Assembly (NCBI GenBank): GCA_944376695.1 | Contig: CALWDM010000007.1 | Coordinates: 1-58,308, forward strand | Source of the DNA: an uncultured Mediterraneibacter sp. | Lineage (GTDB): Bacteria; Bacillota; Clostridia; Lachnospirales; Lachnospiraceae | DNA length: 58,308 bases | Direction: 5' to 3' | Shown: positions 37,913 to 46,193 of the stretch, piece by piece | Numbering within the stretch: position 1 is the stretch's first letter | Layout: each line of letters begins with the position of its first letter | Program-made: the position numbers and the translations under genes | Notes under the pieces: model-generated | What the model was told of the DNA's origin: nothing | The model's database searches: none | Seen by the model: only the letters and a program-made list of their open reading frames with translations

Positions 37913-38764
37913 TTAAGCCTGTCCCTCAGAACCGCATACGCTGATCTTCTGTTTTACAAGCTCGGTTACATGCTGCATTCCGACCGTACCGTATTTTTTC
38001 GGGTCAAATGAATCCGGATTTTCCCTGAGATATTCCTTTACGCCGTCGCTGTATGCGATTCGGAGCTCTGTTGCGAAATTCACTTTGCAGATTCCGCGCC
38101 TGACAGACTCGCGTACTGCGTCATCCGGTACTCCTGAAGCGCCGTGGAGCACGAGCGGAATGGAAACGACTTCGCGGATCTCGCTCAATCTGTCAAGATC
38201 CAGTTTCGGGATTCCTTTGTAGATGCCGTGAGCTGTACCGATGGCGATGGCCAGGGAGGTCACGCCTGTGCGCTCTGCAAATTCTTTCGCCTGCTGCGGA
38301 TCTGTGTATGGATTCTCATCCCCTCCGTCCAGATCGTCTTCTTTTCCGCCGACTTTTCCAAGTTCAGCTTCCACACTGACGCCTGACGCAGCGCACGCTG
38401 CTGCAACGCGGCTTGTCAAAGCGATGTTGTCCTCAAAAGACTCGTGAGAGCCGTCGATCATGATGGACGTATATCCGGTTCGGAGAGCCTGCATAGCAAG
38501 TTCAAAACTGTTGCCGTGGTCAAGATGCATTGCCACAGGCACGTCTGAACGTTCTGCCGCCGTCCTCACCAGAGAGAGATAATAGTCAAGACCTGCATAT
38601 TTTACAGTGGAAGCTGTTGTCTGCATGATGACAGGGGAATTCATTTCCCCGGCAGCTTTAATGACTGCCATGACCATTTCCAGGTTTTCCACGTTGAAAG
38701 CGCCGACTGCGTAGTGACCTTCCTGTGCCTTTTTTAACATTTCATTTGTTGTAACTAATGGCAT
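37913..38764 (-). CDS. gatY: Class II ketose-bisphosphate aldolase, GatY/KbaY type
   Basis: Splits tagatose-1,6-bisphosphate into glyceraldehyde-3-phosphate and dihydroxyacetone phosphate. The 283-aa protein has the zinc site in AMHLDHGNSFE, ATGTAHG-like IAIGTAHGIYKG and LVLHGASGVPD, and the catalytic Asp of the HLDHG motif. A fructose-bisphosphate aldolase cannot be excluded on sequence alone, but the divergent gatZ makes the tagatose assignment much likelier. It is divergent from gatZ, with a palindromic site in between. Confidence 0.9.
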   Translation of the reverse strand: MPLVTTNEMLKKAQEGHYAVGAFNVENLEMVMAVIKAAGEMNSPVIMQTTASTVKYAGLDYYLSLVRTAAERSDVPVAMHLDHGNSFELAMQALRTGYTSIMIDGSHESFEDNIALTSRVAAACAASGVSVEAELGKVGGKEDDLDGGDENPYTDPQQAKEFAERTGVTSLAIAIGTAHGIYKGIPKLDLDRLSEIREVVSIPLVLHGASGVPDDAVRESVRRGICKVNFATELRIAYSDGVKEYLRENPDSFDPKKYGTVGMQHVTELVKQKISVCGSEGQA

Positions 38765-38877
38765 AAGCTCTACCTCATTTCTTTATAGATTTTAAAACAG
38801 TTCTGCCATGCTCCCGGACAGACGCCGGTGTGGCTACTTTCCCAGTATAGCACAGAACCGGTCCCGCTGTCTCCCCA

Positions 38878-38904
38878 TTTTGCACTTTCTTAAAAAATGC
38901 AAAC
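38878..38904. promoter_or_regulatory. Palindromic candidate operator between gatY and gatZ
   Basis: TTTTGCACTTT and TAAAAAATGCAAAC face each other as imperfect inverted copies. The right half matches the site at 29302-29315 (13 of 14). It lies in the middle of the divergent control region. A weak extended -10 (TGCTACGAT, 38943-38951) could start gatZ. Confidence 0.55.
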
Positions 38905-38975
38905 GATTCTTTAATAAATCCAAAGTACACCCTTTCTGAAAGTGCTACGATGAAAACAAAAAAGGAGAAATTACA

Positions 38976-40301
38976 ATGCGTCAGAATCCACTGAAAAAAA
39001 TTGTAGAACTGCAGAAGCAGGGAAAAAGCGTGGGAATCTACTCTGTGTGCAGCGCAAACGGTTATGTAATTGAGGCGGCATTAAAGAGGGGAATGTCAGA
39101 TGGTTCCTGTGTGCTGATCGAGAGCACAGCGAACCAGTGTGACCAGAACGGAGGATATACCGGTATGACGCCGGCTGACTTCAGGAGATTTGTCCTTGAT
39201 ATCGCTGAGAAAAACGGATTTGACAGGGACAGGCTCTTCCTCGGCGGAGACCACCTGGGACCGCTGACATTTGCCGGTAAGGACGAGGCGGAAGCCATGG
39301 CGGATGCGGAAGAGCTGATCCGCTGCTATGTGGGTGCAGGGTTCACCAAGATCCACATTGATACGAGCATGAAGGTGAACAGCGACGATCCGGATGCGCG
39401 CCTGTCAGATGAGATCATCGCCGGCCGCGGCGCAAGGCTGGCGCAGGTCGCTGAGGAAACTTGCAAAGAGCTCCTTACAAGAGAGCCGGATGCTATCCCG
39501 CCGGTCTATATCATCGGAAGCGAAGTGCCGATCCCGGGCGGTGCGGTTGGAAGCGGGGACAACGGAGTCCAGGTGACAAAGGTCGAGGACTTTAAGAACA
39601 CTGTGGCAGCGTTTGAGAAGGCATTTGCAGACGCAGGGCTTGGCGATGAGGTCTGGGACCGTGTGATCGGAGTCGTCGTACAGCCGGGTGTGGAAGAGAA
39701 AGACAGCGGATGCACGGAGTATGACCGCGAGAAGGCAAAGGACCTGATGGCATCCATCAGGGATTTCCCGGGCCTTGTATTCGAGGGCCATTCAACAGAT
39801 TACCAGACAAAGATCAAGCTGCGCGAGCTGGTCGAGGACGGGGTCGGAATCCTGAAAGTAGGTCCGGGCCTTACGTTCGCGATGCGCGAGGCGATGTTCG
39901 CTCTGGAAAATATCGAGAAAGAGCTGCTCTATGGCACGGATGTGGAACTGAGCCGTTTCGCGGAAGTGCTGGACGAGGAGATGTTAAAGAACGACAAGAA
40001 CTGGAAGAAGCACTACCAGGGCACAGAGCTGGAGGTGCGTCTGAAGAGGAAATACTCCTTCTCAGACAGGTGCAGATATTACATGCCGGCGCCGGCAGTG
40101 GAAGCGGCGGCAGACCGTCTGCTCACAAATCTGCGGACGCATGGCATTCCGCTGAACCTTCTGAGCCAGTTTATGCCGATCCAGTATACAAAGGTGCGTG
40201 AGGGAATGCTGGAGAACGAGCCTGTGGCTCTGATTGAGGACAGGATCACTAATACAATCGATGAATATCTTTATGCCACTCATCAGAGAGAACTGATGTA
40301 A
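38976..40301 (+). CDS. gatZ: D-tagatose-bisphosphate aldolase, GatZ/KbaZ subunit
   Basis: GatZ/KbaZ proteins are required for full activity and stability of the GatY/KbaY aldolase. The 441-aa protein has the family stretches GIYSVCSANGYVIEAALKRG, LIESTANQCDQNGGYTGMTP, LFLGGDHLGPLTF, YVIGSEVPIPGG-like YIIGSEVPIPGGA and FEGHSTDYQT. Length is typical. RBS AAAGGAG. The pairing with gatY across a shared control region supports the tagatose pathway. Confidence 0.93.
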   Translation: MRQNPLKKIVELQKQGKSVGIYSVCSANGYVIEAALKRGMSDGSCVLIESTANQCDQNGGYTGMTPADFRRFVLDIAEKNGFDRDRLFLGGDHLGPLTFAGKDEAEAMADAEELIRCYVGAGFTKIHIDTSMKVNSDDPDARLSDEIIAGRGARLAQVAEETCKELLTREPDAIPPVYIIGSEVPIPGGAVGSGDNGVQVTKVEDFKNTVAAFEKAFADAGLGDEVWDRVIGVVVQPGVEEKDSGCTEYDREKAKDLMASIRDFPGLVFEGHSTDYQTKIKLRELVEDGVGILKVGPGLTFAMREAMFALENIEKELLYGTDVELSRFAEVLDEEMLKNDKNWKKHYQGTELEVRLKRKYSFSDRCRYYMPAPAVEAAADRLLTNLRTHGIPLNLLSQFMPIQYTKVREGMLENEPVALIEDRITNTIDEYLYATHQRELM

Positions 40302-40322
40302 GTCAGCTTACGGGTATCAGGA

Positions 40323-40366
40323 GCCGCTGCTGCGGGACGAAATTCGTTCCGTGGCAGCGGTTTTAT
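40323..40366 (+). terminator. Terminator after gatZ
   Basis: CCGCTGC/GCAGCGG at the base and GACGAAATTCGTTC at the tip form one long hairpin, followed by TTTTATTT. Confidence 0.85.
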
Positions 40367-40473
40367 TTCATAAGTCAGACGTTCCCTGTCTGGACTGATA
40401 TCTGTTTTATCGTGACAAAATCACTGTTATATCCCGGAGAAATATGGTATTCTTTTCTGGAGACATACTGGTA

Positions 40474-40503
40474 TTGCAGATCATACATATATACCGGTAT
40501 AAA
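40474..40503 (+). promoter_or_regulatory. Promoter of the CcdA-thioredoxin fusion gene
   Basis: TTGCAG (40474-40479), an 18-base spacer and TATAAA (40498-40503). A short palindrome TATACCGGTATA (40490-40501) overlaps the -10 box and could be an operator. Confidence 0.5.
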
Positions 40504-40547
40504 AAATATGAAATTATGAAATATGGAAGAAAAAGGAGTTTTCTTAT

Positions 40548-41915
40548 ATGGGATTTACGATCGAGACAGGAATATCAGCGTTTACGGTTTTTGTGCAGGG
40601 ACTGTTGAGCTTTTTTTCACCCTGTGTGCTGCCTCTTGTGCCGCTCTATCTTGGATATCTCGCAGGCGGTCTGAATATTGGGACAGGCGGCGCGGATCCC
40701 GGCAGTCCGGGGGCGGCAGCGCCCGGAAGGAAAGAACGGATGAAGCTGTTTCTCCGTGTGTTCTTCTTCACACTCGGAATCAGCGGGGCATTCTTTGTAC
40801 TGGGGCTGGGAGCGTCGGCGGCTGGCAGTTTTTTCAGTGAGAACCGGATGCTCTTCGCCCGCGTCGGCGGCGTTCTTGTCATCCTGTTCGGACTGTACCA
40901 GCTGGGCGTCTTCGGGAGCTCGAAAGTCCTCGGCTCAGAACACCGGCTTCCATTCAGGCTGGAGAAGATGACAATGTCTCCGGTAACAGCGCTGATCATG
41001 GGATTTGCTTTCAGCTTTGCCTGGACTCCGTGCGTGGGGCCGGCTCTGACCAGCGTGCTCCTGATGGCCGGGAGCGCGGAGACCGGAGCGAAGGGATTTC
41101 TTCTGATCGGAGTGTATACGCTCGGATTTATCCTGCCCTTCCTCGCGGCAGGGATATTCACGGCAGGCCTTCTGGCATGGTTTAAGAAGCATATGAAGAT
41201 CGTCAGGTATACGGTGAAAGCGGGCGGAGTGCTCATGATCCTGATGGGGCTTTTGATGTTTACGGGGAAAATGAACGATATCACGGGATATCTGTCTTCT
41301 GTGCCGCAGAGCGGTATCGAAACAGATGCGGATAGCAGTGACAGCGGAAAAGAAGATTCCGCAGACGATGAAAGCGGCGGAGATACCCAGGACAGCGGCG
41401 CGGAGGAGGAAGGCGGTTCAGAGGGCGGCGAAAACGCTCAGGACGGCGGGGACAGCGATGACGGTCAGACAGCCCGGGCGTATGAGTTTGAGCTGGAAGA
41501 CCAGTTCGGGAATGTGCACAGGCTGGAGGACTACAAAGGGAAGGTCATATTCCTGAATTTCTGGGCGACATGGTGCGGACCGTGCAGGAATGAGATGCCC
41601 GAGATCCAGAAGCTGTATGAGGAATATGCGGCTCAGGGTGAGAACGCCGAAGTCGCTGTCATCGGCGTGGCAGGCCCCGGCATGGGCGGAGAAGGTTCAA
41701 AAGAAGAGATCACTGCCTTTATGGAAGAAAACGGCTACACCTATCCTGTGCTCATGGATGAGACTGGAGAAATGTTCAGTTATTACGGGATCTCAGCCTT
41801 CCCCACGACGTTCATGATCGACAGGGAGGGAAATGTGTACGGATATGTGAGCGGCCAGCTGACAGAAGACATTATGAGGAGCATTATTGACCAGACTTTG
41901 GAGGGCGGCGCTTAA
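40548..41915 (+). CDS. CcdA membrane domain fused to a TlpA/ResA-like thioredoxin domain
   Basis: CcdA carries electrons across the membrane; TlpA-like proteins use them outside to reduce disulfides. This 455-aa protein joins both. Residues 1-~245 have the CcdA layout, with Cys in FFSPCVLPLVPLYLG and SFAWTPCVGPAL. Residues ~250-310 are a Gly/Asp/Glu/Ser-rich linker. Residues ~315-455 are a redoxin domain with FWATWCGPCRNEMP and a cis-Pro in AFPTTFMID. The fusion would let the membrane domain reduce its own thioredoxin. RBS AAGGAG. Cytochrome c genes are not nearby, so stress defence or extracellular protein reduction is more likely. Confidence 0.92.
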   Translation: MGFTIETGISAFTVFVQGLLSFFSPCVLPLVPLYLGYLAGGLNIGTGGADPGSPGAAAPGRKERMKLFLRVFFFTLGISGAFFVLGLGASAAGSFFSENRMLFARVGGVLVILFGLYQLGVFGSSKVLGSEHRLPFRLEKMTMSPVTALIMGFAFSFAWTPCVGPALTSVLLMAGSAETGAKGFLLIGVYTLGFILPFLAAGIFTAGLLAWFKKHMKIVRYTVKAGGVLMILMGLLMFTGKMNDITGYLSSVPQSGIETDADSSDSGKEDSADDESGGDTQDSGAEEEGGSEGGENAQDGGDSDDGQTARAYEFELEDQFGNVHRLEDYKGKVIFLNFWATWCGPCRNEMPEIQKLYEEYAAQGENAEVAVIGVAGPGMGGEGSKEEITAFMEENGYTYPVLMDETGEMFSYYGISAFPTTFMIDREGNVYGYVSGQLTEDIMRSIIDQTLEGGA

Positions 41916-41930
41916 AGCCCAGTCCAAAGC

Positions 41931-41975
41931 GGACGCCCAGGGAGAGAGTTGTGCCCTGGGCGTCCTGCTCTTTTC
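41931..41975 (+). terminator. Terminator after the CcdA fusion gene
   Basis: GGACGCCCAGGG pairs perfectly with CCCTGGGCGTCC, 12 bp, followed by TGCTCTTTT. Confidence 0.88.
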
Positions 41976-42010
41976 CGTACTGCGAGGTGTCGTTTGAAGG
42001 CAGGCGGGGC

Positions 42011-42039
42011 TTGCCGGGGGACGGCTGTCATGGTATGCT
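42011..42039 (+). promoter_or_regulatory. Promoter of the DNA glycosylase gene
   Basis: TTGCCG (42011-42016), a 17-base spacer and TATGCT (42034-42039), with TGG just before it giving an extended -10. Confidence 0.55.
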
Positions 42040-42070
42040 TTCAGAGTACAGATAAAAAGGCGGAGGTCAT

Positions 42071-42901
42071 ATGGTCACAATAGAGAATCAATGTTTTTCG
42101 GTTTCACAGATATGCAGGTCCGGGCAGTGTTTCCGCCTCGATCCGGCGGGAGAAGGGAGTTATGAGCTGATCGCAGGAGAGAGGTTCCTTAAGATCAGTG
42201 CGGACGGCGCAGAGACGCAGGGGAAGACGGTCCTTTGCTGCTCCCGGGAAGAGTATGAGTCTTTCTGGAGGGAATATTTTGATATGGATACCAGTTATGA
42301 GAAGTATCTGGACGGGATCGATCCGGCAGATGAGTATCTGCGGGAGGCGGGACAGTTTGGCAGCGGGATCCGCATTTTAAAGCAGGATGTGTGGGAGATG
42401 ATCATCACTTTTATCCTGTCCCAGCAGAACAATATTCCCAGGATCAAAGGGCTGATCCGGGCAGTCAGCGGGAAATACGGGAAGAAGATAGAGACAGAAG
42501 AAGGCAGGACGTACAATGCATTTCCCACTCCTGATGAGCTTTCATCAGCTGGGGAAGAAGATCTCCGGGCGCTGAAGCTGGGATACCGCAGCCGGTATAT
42601 CTGCGGCACGGCGCGTATGATCGCATCAGGGGAATTGGATCTGGAACAGGTGAAAAAGATGGATTATCCGACGGCGAGAGCGGAACTGATGAGACTGCCG
42701 GGGATCGGCGGCAAAGTGGCGGACTGCATCTGTCTGTTTGCCCTGCACCATATGGATGCGTTCCCTGTGGACACACATATACAGAAAGTGCTTGACGCCA
42801 GGTACGGCGGGAAGTTCCCGTTTGAGAAATACAGGGGATGCGCAGGGGTGATGCAGCAGTACATATTTTATTATGACCTGAACAATAATGGCAAAGGCTG
42901 A
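42071..42901 (+). CDS. ogg: 8-oxoguanine DNA glycosylase / AP lyase (OGG1-like)
   Basis: Removes oxidised guanine from DNA. The 276-aa protein has the N-terminal OGG domain (FSVSQICRSGQCFRLDP), ITFILSQQNNIPRIKGLI, and the helix-hairpin-helix MRLPGIGGKVADCICLFALH containing the catalytic Lys of the GGK stretch, with the catalytic Asp in FPVDTHIQ. This is the bacterial OGG1 group found in Clostridia, not MutM or AlkA. RBS GGCGGAGG. The cysteine hydrolase start follows closely. Confidence 0.92.
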   Translation: MVTIENQCFSVSQICRSGQCFRLDPAGEGSYELIAGERFLKISADGAETQGKTVLCCSREEYESFWREYFDMDTSYEKYLDGIDPADEYLREAGQFGSGIRILKQDVWEMIITFILSQQNNIPRIKGLIRAVSGKYGKKIETEEGRTYNAFPTPDELSSAGEEDLRALKLGYRSRYICGTARMIASGELDLEQVKKMDYPTARAELMRLPGIGGKVADCICLFALHHMDAFPVDTHIQKVLDARYGGKFPFEKYRGCAGVMQQYIFYYDLNNNGKG

Positions 42902-42919
42902 GTGAAAGGAGAAGAGCAG

Positions 42920-43450
42920 ATGAAGGTACTTGTAGTAGTGGATATGCAGAATGATTTTATCGACGGAGCTCTCGGGACAAAAGAGGCGGAGGCTATCGTG
43001 CCGGGCGTTGTGGAAATGATCCGGGGATTTGACGGGAAGGTGATCGCCACAAGGGATACGCACGGGGAGGATTATCTGGACAGTGAGGAGGGCAGACATC
43101 TGCCTGTGCCGCACTGTATAAAAGGGACAGAAGGCTGGGAGATCCGCCGGGAAGTGATGGAAGCCCTGGATGAAAAACAGGGATGCCTGCTGATAGACAA
43201 ACCGTCGTTCGGAAGCGTGGAGCTCGGGGAATCTGTAAAAAATCTGGAAGGGGCGGAAGGACCTGTGGAAGAGATCACTCTGGCCGGGCTGTGCACGGAT
43301 ATCTGTGTGATCTCCAATGCACTTCTCCTGAAAGCATACTGTCCGGAAGTTCCCATACGGGTGGCGGCATCGTGCTGCGCCGGCGTGACGCCGCAGAGCC
43401 ACAGCCAGGCGCTGGAAGCGATGAAGGTGTGCCAGATAGAAGTCTTCTGA
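42920..43450 (+). CDS. Isochorismatase-family cysteine hydrolase (nicotinamidase-like)
   Basis: The 176-aa protein has the family triad: Asp in VVVDMQNDFIDGALG, Lys in LLIDKPSFGS and Cys in LAGLCTDICVIS. DMQNDFIDGAL and the metal-site His-like HGEDYLD/ PVPHCIKGTEGWE resemble nicotinamidases, so NAD salvage is the best guess, other amidases are possible. The ATG at 42920 follows AAAGGAGAAGAG; an upstream GTG lies before this site. It starts 18 bases after the glycosylase stop. Confidence 0.85.
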   Translation: MKVLVVVDMQNDFIDGALGTKEAEAIVPGVVEMIRGFDGKVIATRDTHGEDYLDSEEGRHLPVPHCIKGTEGWEIRREVMEALDEKQGCLLIDKPSFGSVELGESVKNLEGAEGPVEEITLAGLCTDICVISNALLLKAYCPEVPIRVAASCCAGVTPQSHSQALEAMKVCQIEVF

Positions 43451-43461
43451 TGTCTGGCGGA

Positions 43462-43490
43462 TTGTAAAAGACAGGACAGAGTGATAAAAT
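43462..43490 (+). promoter_or_regulatory. Promoter of the small CDCPAC protein gene
   Basis: TTGTAA (43462-43467), a 17-base spacer and TAAAAT (43485-43490), 34 bases before the ATG. Confidence 0.6.
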
Positions 43491-43523
43491 ACAGACAGTG
43501 ACAGATTTAAAGGAGGATTTGCT

Positions 43524-43886
43524 ATGGATAAGAAAGTACTGGATTATGTTGTTGAGAAGACGAATGAGTTGATCAATGCAGCGACATGCAGCGCTGAGAC
43601 AAAGGCGTCAGCCGAGGCGTGGCTGGCAGCTGTGGGGACGGATCAGGAGGCAGAGGCGACAAAGAAATATATCGCCGACCTGGAAGGGGATATCATGCCC
43701 GTCGATATGCTCATCAGCTTCGCTGAGTCAGAAGCCGGGGCAAAGGTATTTGGCGGGGCAGAGGCCGCTGCCGGAGTGGCAGCCCATGCAAAGGAGATCA
43801 AAGCGGGAGGAGCTGCATACTGCGACTGCCCGGCATGTGCTGCTGTGGAGAAGATACTGGAACGAAAAGAAGAAATACTGGCATAA
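43524..43886 (+). CDS. Small acidic protein with a C-terminal CxCPxC motif
   Basis: The 120-aa protein is Ala/Glu-rich and mostly helical, with [20 protein letters not shown] and [20 protein letters not shown], then [16 protein letters not shown] near the end. The CDCPAC cluster could bind a metal or form disulfides. Relatives recur in Lachnospiraceae, in my memory often with an Hsp90 label that nothing here supports. It has its own promoter and AAAGGAGG site, and proA follows after 68 bases. Function unknown. Confidence 0.75.
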   Translation: MDKKVLDYVVEKTNELINAATCSAETKASAEAWLAAVGTDQEAEATKKYIADLEGDIMPVDMLISFAESEAGAKVFGGAEAAAGVAAHAKEIKAGGAAYCDCPACAAVEKILERKEEILA

Positions 43887-43954
43887 AACATACGTCAGCA
43901 AATCAAGGAGCAGAACAAGTATCCGCGCAGGGCGGATGGAAAGGAGACCGGAAA

Positions 43955-45205
43955 ATGGAATCATATATGCAGATGCTCACAGATTGTGCGAAGAAAGCTG
44001 CCGTCGAGGCGGCTAAGATGGGAACGGCAGATAAGAACAGGGGACTGCTTGCCGTTGCGGATGAACTGACCGCGCAGCAGGATATGATACTGGAAGAAAA
44101 TGCAAAAGACCTGGAAGAGGCGAAGGAGAAAGGGATCAAGCAGTCTCTGATCGACCGGCTCGCCCTCTCTGAGAAACGGATCGCTGATATGGCGGAAGGA
44201 CTCAGGCAGATTGCAGCCCTGGACGACCCGGTGGGCGAAGTGCTGTATATGAAGACCAGACCGAACGGACTGAGGATCGGGAAAAAGAGAGTCCCCCTGG
44301 GTGTGGTCGGGATCATCTATGAGTCCCGCCCCAATGTGACGGCGGATGCCTTCGGGCTCTGCTTTAAGACCGGGAATGCCGCGATCCTCCGCGGAGGCAG
44401 CGATGCGATCCATTCCAATCAGGCTATCGTACGAGCGATCAAATCCGGACTGCGCAAGGGAAAACTCTGCCAGGATGTAGTCCTGCTTGTGGAGGATACG
44501 AGCCGCGAGGTTGCCGGTGAGATGATGAAGATGCACGGCGGCATTGATGTGCTCATCCCCAGAGGCGGCGCAGGATTGATCGCGAATGTGGTGGAGAACA
44601 GCACAGTCCCGGTGATCGAGACGGGTACAGGCAACTGCCATGTCTATGTAGACGCATCGGCAGATGTCTGCATGGCGGCAGACATCGTGGAAAATGCAAA
44701 GACCCAGAGACTGGGAGTATGCAATGCCTGCGAGTCGCTGGTTGTCCACAGTGAGATCGCGCCGGAAGCCCTGCCGCAGATTGTGGAGAGGCTGAAGGCT
44801 CATGATGTGGAGATCAGGGGCGACGAGAGGGCAAGGGCGATCAGTGAAGAGATTATCCCCGCTTCGGAAGAGGACTGGGGGACAGAATACCTGGACGCCA
44901 TTATTTCAGTAAAGATCGTGGACTCCATCGATGAGGCGATCGCCCATATCAACAGATACAATACCGGGCACTCAGAGTCCATTATCACGAAGGATTATAA
45001 CAATGCCCTGAAGTTCCAGGATGAGATCGATGCGGCGGCAGTGTATGTGAACGCATCTACCAGGTTTACGGACGGGTTTGAGTTCGGATTCGGCGCGGAG
45101 ATCGGGATCAGCACCCAGAAGCTCCACGCGAGAGGGCCGATGGGGCTGGAGGCACTGACCACGACGAAATATGTGATTTTTGGAAACGGTCAGATACGGA
45201 AATAG
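43955..45205 (+). CDS. proA: Gamma-glutamyl phosphate reductase
   Basis: ProA reduces gamma-glutamyl phosphate to glutamate semialdehyde in proline synthesis. The 416-aa protein has [33 protein letters not shown], the catalytic Cys in [12 protein letters not shown], and [20 protein letters not shown]. The ATG at 43955 follows AAGGAG; the open frame extends 40 codons upstream through the preceding gene. proB is not adjacent, which is unusual, as proBA is the common order. Confidence 0.96.
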   Translation: MESYMQMLTDCAKKAAVEAAKMGTADKNRGLLAVADELTAQQDMILEENAKDLEEAKEKGIKQSLIDRLALSEKRIADMAEGLRQIAALDDPVGEVLYMKTRPNGLRIGKKRVPLGVVGIIYESRPNVTADAFGLCFKTGNAAILRGGSDAIHSNQAIVRAIKSGLRKGKLCQDVVLLVEDTSREVAGEMMKMHGGIDVLIPRGGAGLIANVVENSTVPVIETGTGNCHVYVDASADVCMAADIVENAKTQRLGVCNACESLVVHSEIAPEALPQIVERLKAHDVEIRGDERARAISEEIIPASEEDWGTEYLDAIISVKIVDSIDEAIAHINRYNTGHSESIITKDYNNALKFQDEIDAAAVYVNASTRFTDGFEFGFGAEIGISTQKLHARGPMGLEALTTTKYVIFGNGQIRK

Positions 45206-45228
45206 AAGATTTCCCTGTTTACAGTATA

Positions 45229-45257
45229 TTGACTACGAACATTGTATATACTATAAT
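45229..45257 (+). promoter_or_regulatory. Promoter of the yefM-yoeB operon
   Basis: TTGACT (45229-45234), a 17-base spacer and a perfect TATAAT (45252-45257), the strongest promoter match in this part of the window. Confidence 0.8.
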
Positions 45258-45261
45258 ATAA

Positions 45262-45277
45262 GTACAGAATACTGTAC
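45262..45277. promoter_or_regulatory. GTACAG-AATA-CTGTAC palindrome, likely YefM operator
   Basis: Six-base arms flank AATA, just downstream of the -10 at the expected transcript start. E. coli YefM sites have TGTACA cores, so autorepression here is a good guess. Confidence 0.6.
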
Positions 45278-45295
45278 GTGAAAGAGGTGATATCT

Positions 45296-45562
45296 TTGTT
45301 GGCAGTAAATTATACAGAACTTCGCGGGAATATGAAAGAGTGTATGGATAAGGTTTCTGATGATTATGAGACTCTTATCATAACGCGAAAGAAAAACAGG
45401 AATATTGTAATGATTTCTGAAGAAACCTATAATAATATGCTTGAAAATATGCATTTGCTTGGAAATGAAGCAAATTACAGGTGGCTGATGGAGTCAAAGA
45501 GACAGCTGGAGAACGGGCAGGCGAAAGTCAGGAAATTGATTGAGGTCGAAACGGATGAATAA
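45296..45562 (+). CDS. yefM: Antitoxin of the Phd/YefM family
   Basis: The ~88-aa protein has the family N-terminus (AVNYTELRGNMKECMDKVSD), TLIITRKKNRNIVMISEETY and a polar C-terminal tail that binds toxin. The start is uncertain: TTG at 45296 or 45299, 6-9 bases behind AAAGAGGTG; no ATG is suitable, and a GTG at 45278 lies before the site. It overlaps the toxin gene by 8 bases. Confidence 0.9.
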   Translation: MLAVNYTELRGNMKECMDKVSDDYETLIITRKKNRNIVMISEETYNNMLENMHLLGNEANYRWLMESKRQLENGQAKVRKLIEVETDE

Positions 45563-45818
45563 AATATTTACGGTTAATGGCTGGAAAGATTATATTTACT
45601 GGCAGACCGAGGGCAGAAGAACTTTGAAGAAAATTAATTCTCTGATTGAAGATATCTGCCGAAATGGAAACTCAGGAATTGGAAAGCCGGAGCCGTTGAC
45701 CGGAGATCTGTCAGGGTACTGGAACAGGAGGATCAATGATAAAGACAGATTGGTCTATAAAATAGATGAATATAATGTCTATATATTATCATGCAGATTC
45801 CATTATTCTGACAAATAA
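45555..45818 (+). CDS. yoeB: YoeB-family mRNA-cleaving toxin
   Basis: The 87-aa toxin has WKDYIYWQTEGRRTLKKINS, the conserved GKPEPLTGDLSGYWNRRIND (with catalytic Glu/Arg) and the C-terminal RFHYSDK carrying the catalytic His-Tyr pair. All appear intact. The ATG at 45555 is inside the end of yefM. YoeB cleaves mRNA at the ribosome; the pair stabilises itself and may affect stress growth arrest. Confidence 0.94.
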   Translation: MNKIFTVNGWKDYIYWQTEGRRTLKKINSLIEDICRNGNSGIGKPEPLTGDLSGYWNRRINDKDRLVYKIDEYNVYILSCRFHYSDK

Positions 45819-45833
45819 TTATAAAAAAGTGCA

Positions 45834-45876
45834 GGCGGAGCAACAGAATTTTTTCTGCTGCTCCGCCGAACTTTTT
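45834..45876 (+). terminator. Terminator after yoeB
   Basis: GGCGGAGCA-CAGAA pairs with TTCTG-TGCTCCGCC around a T-rich loop, then GAACTTTTT. Confidence 0.85.
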
Positions 45877-45973
45877 ATAAAAATTGTCAGAAGCCTCTAT
45901 TATCGTCCGCCAGCCTGCCACCTGCGATATATATGGTAACCTCCCAGGGCGGAGAATACGCTCAGGCGCATCA

Positions 45974-46010
45974 TTCGGAAAACGCATAACCCGACGGCTG
46001 GACTGCTATC
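45974..46010. repeat. Second copy of the 37-nt dispersed repeat
   Basis: Starts TTCGGAAAACGCATAACC and matches 5523-5559 at roughly 80% of positions. In both places it lies in a control region between unrelated operons. The surrounding 45880-45973 has no gene that I recognise. Confidence 0.5.
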
Positions 46011-46039
46011 AGAAATGTGAAATAAATAGAAAAATACGC

Positions 46040-46074
46040 TTGCATAATATACATAAAAGTTGTATTATTATGCA
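46040..46074 (+). promoter_or_regulatory. argC operon promoter overlapped by ARG-box-like sites
   Basis: TTGCAT (46040-46045), a 17-base spacer and TATTAT (46063-46068). The spacer and boxes include TGCATAATATACATAA (46041-46056) and TGTATTATTATGCA (46061-46074), which fit paired ARG boxes. Arginine-bound ArgR would block polymerase here. Confidence 0.7.
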
Positions 46075-46193
46075 AACACTGCTGTTAAATATTTTCATGA
46101 AATGCTTTACTTCCTATTAGATGAGGTATATCATAGGAAACTGTGATACGCATGTTACATGCAGGATAGTAATACCAGAAAGGACAAAAGACT

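Noticed and set aside
37913-38764. Fructose-bisphosphate aldolase of glycolysis
   Set aside because: Sequence allows it, but the divergent gatZ and shared control motif make the tagatose-bisphosphate aldolase reading better.
43835-43954. Longer N-terminus of ProA starting at 43835
   Set aside because: It would overlap the CDCPAC protein gene out of frame, and the ATG at 43955 has AAGGAG at the right distance.
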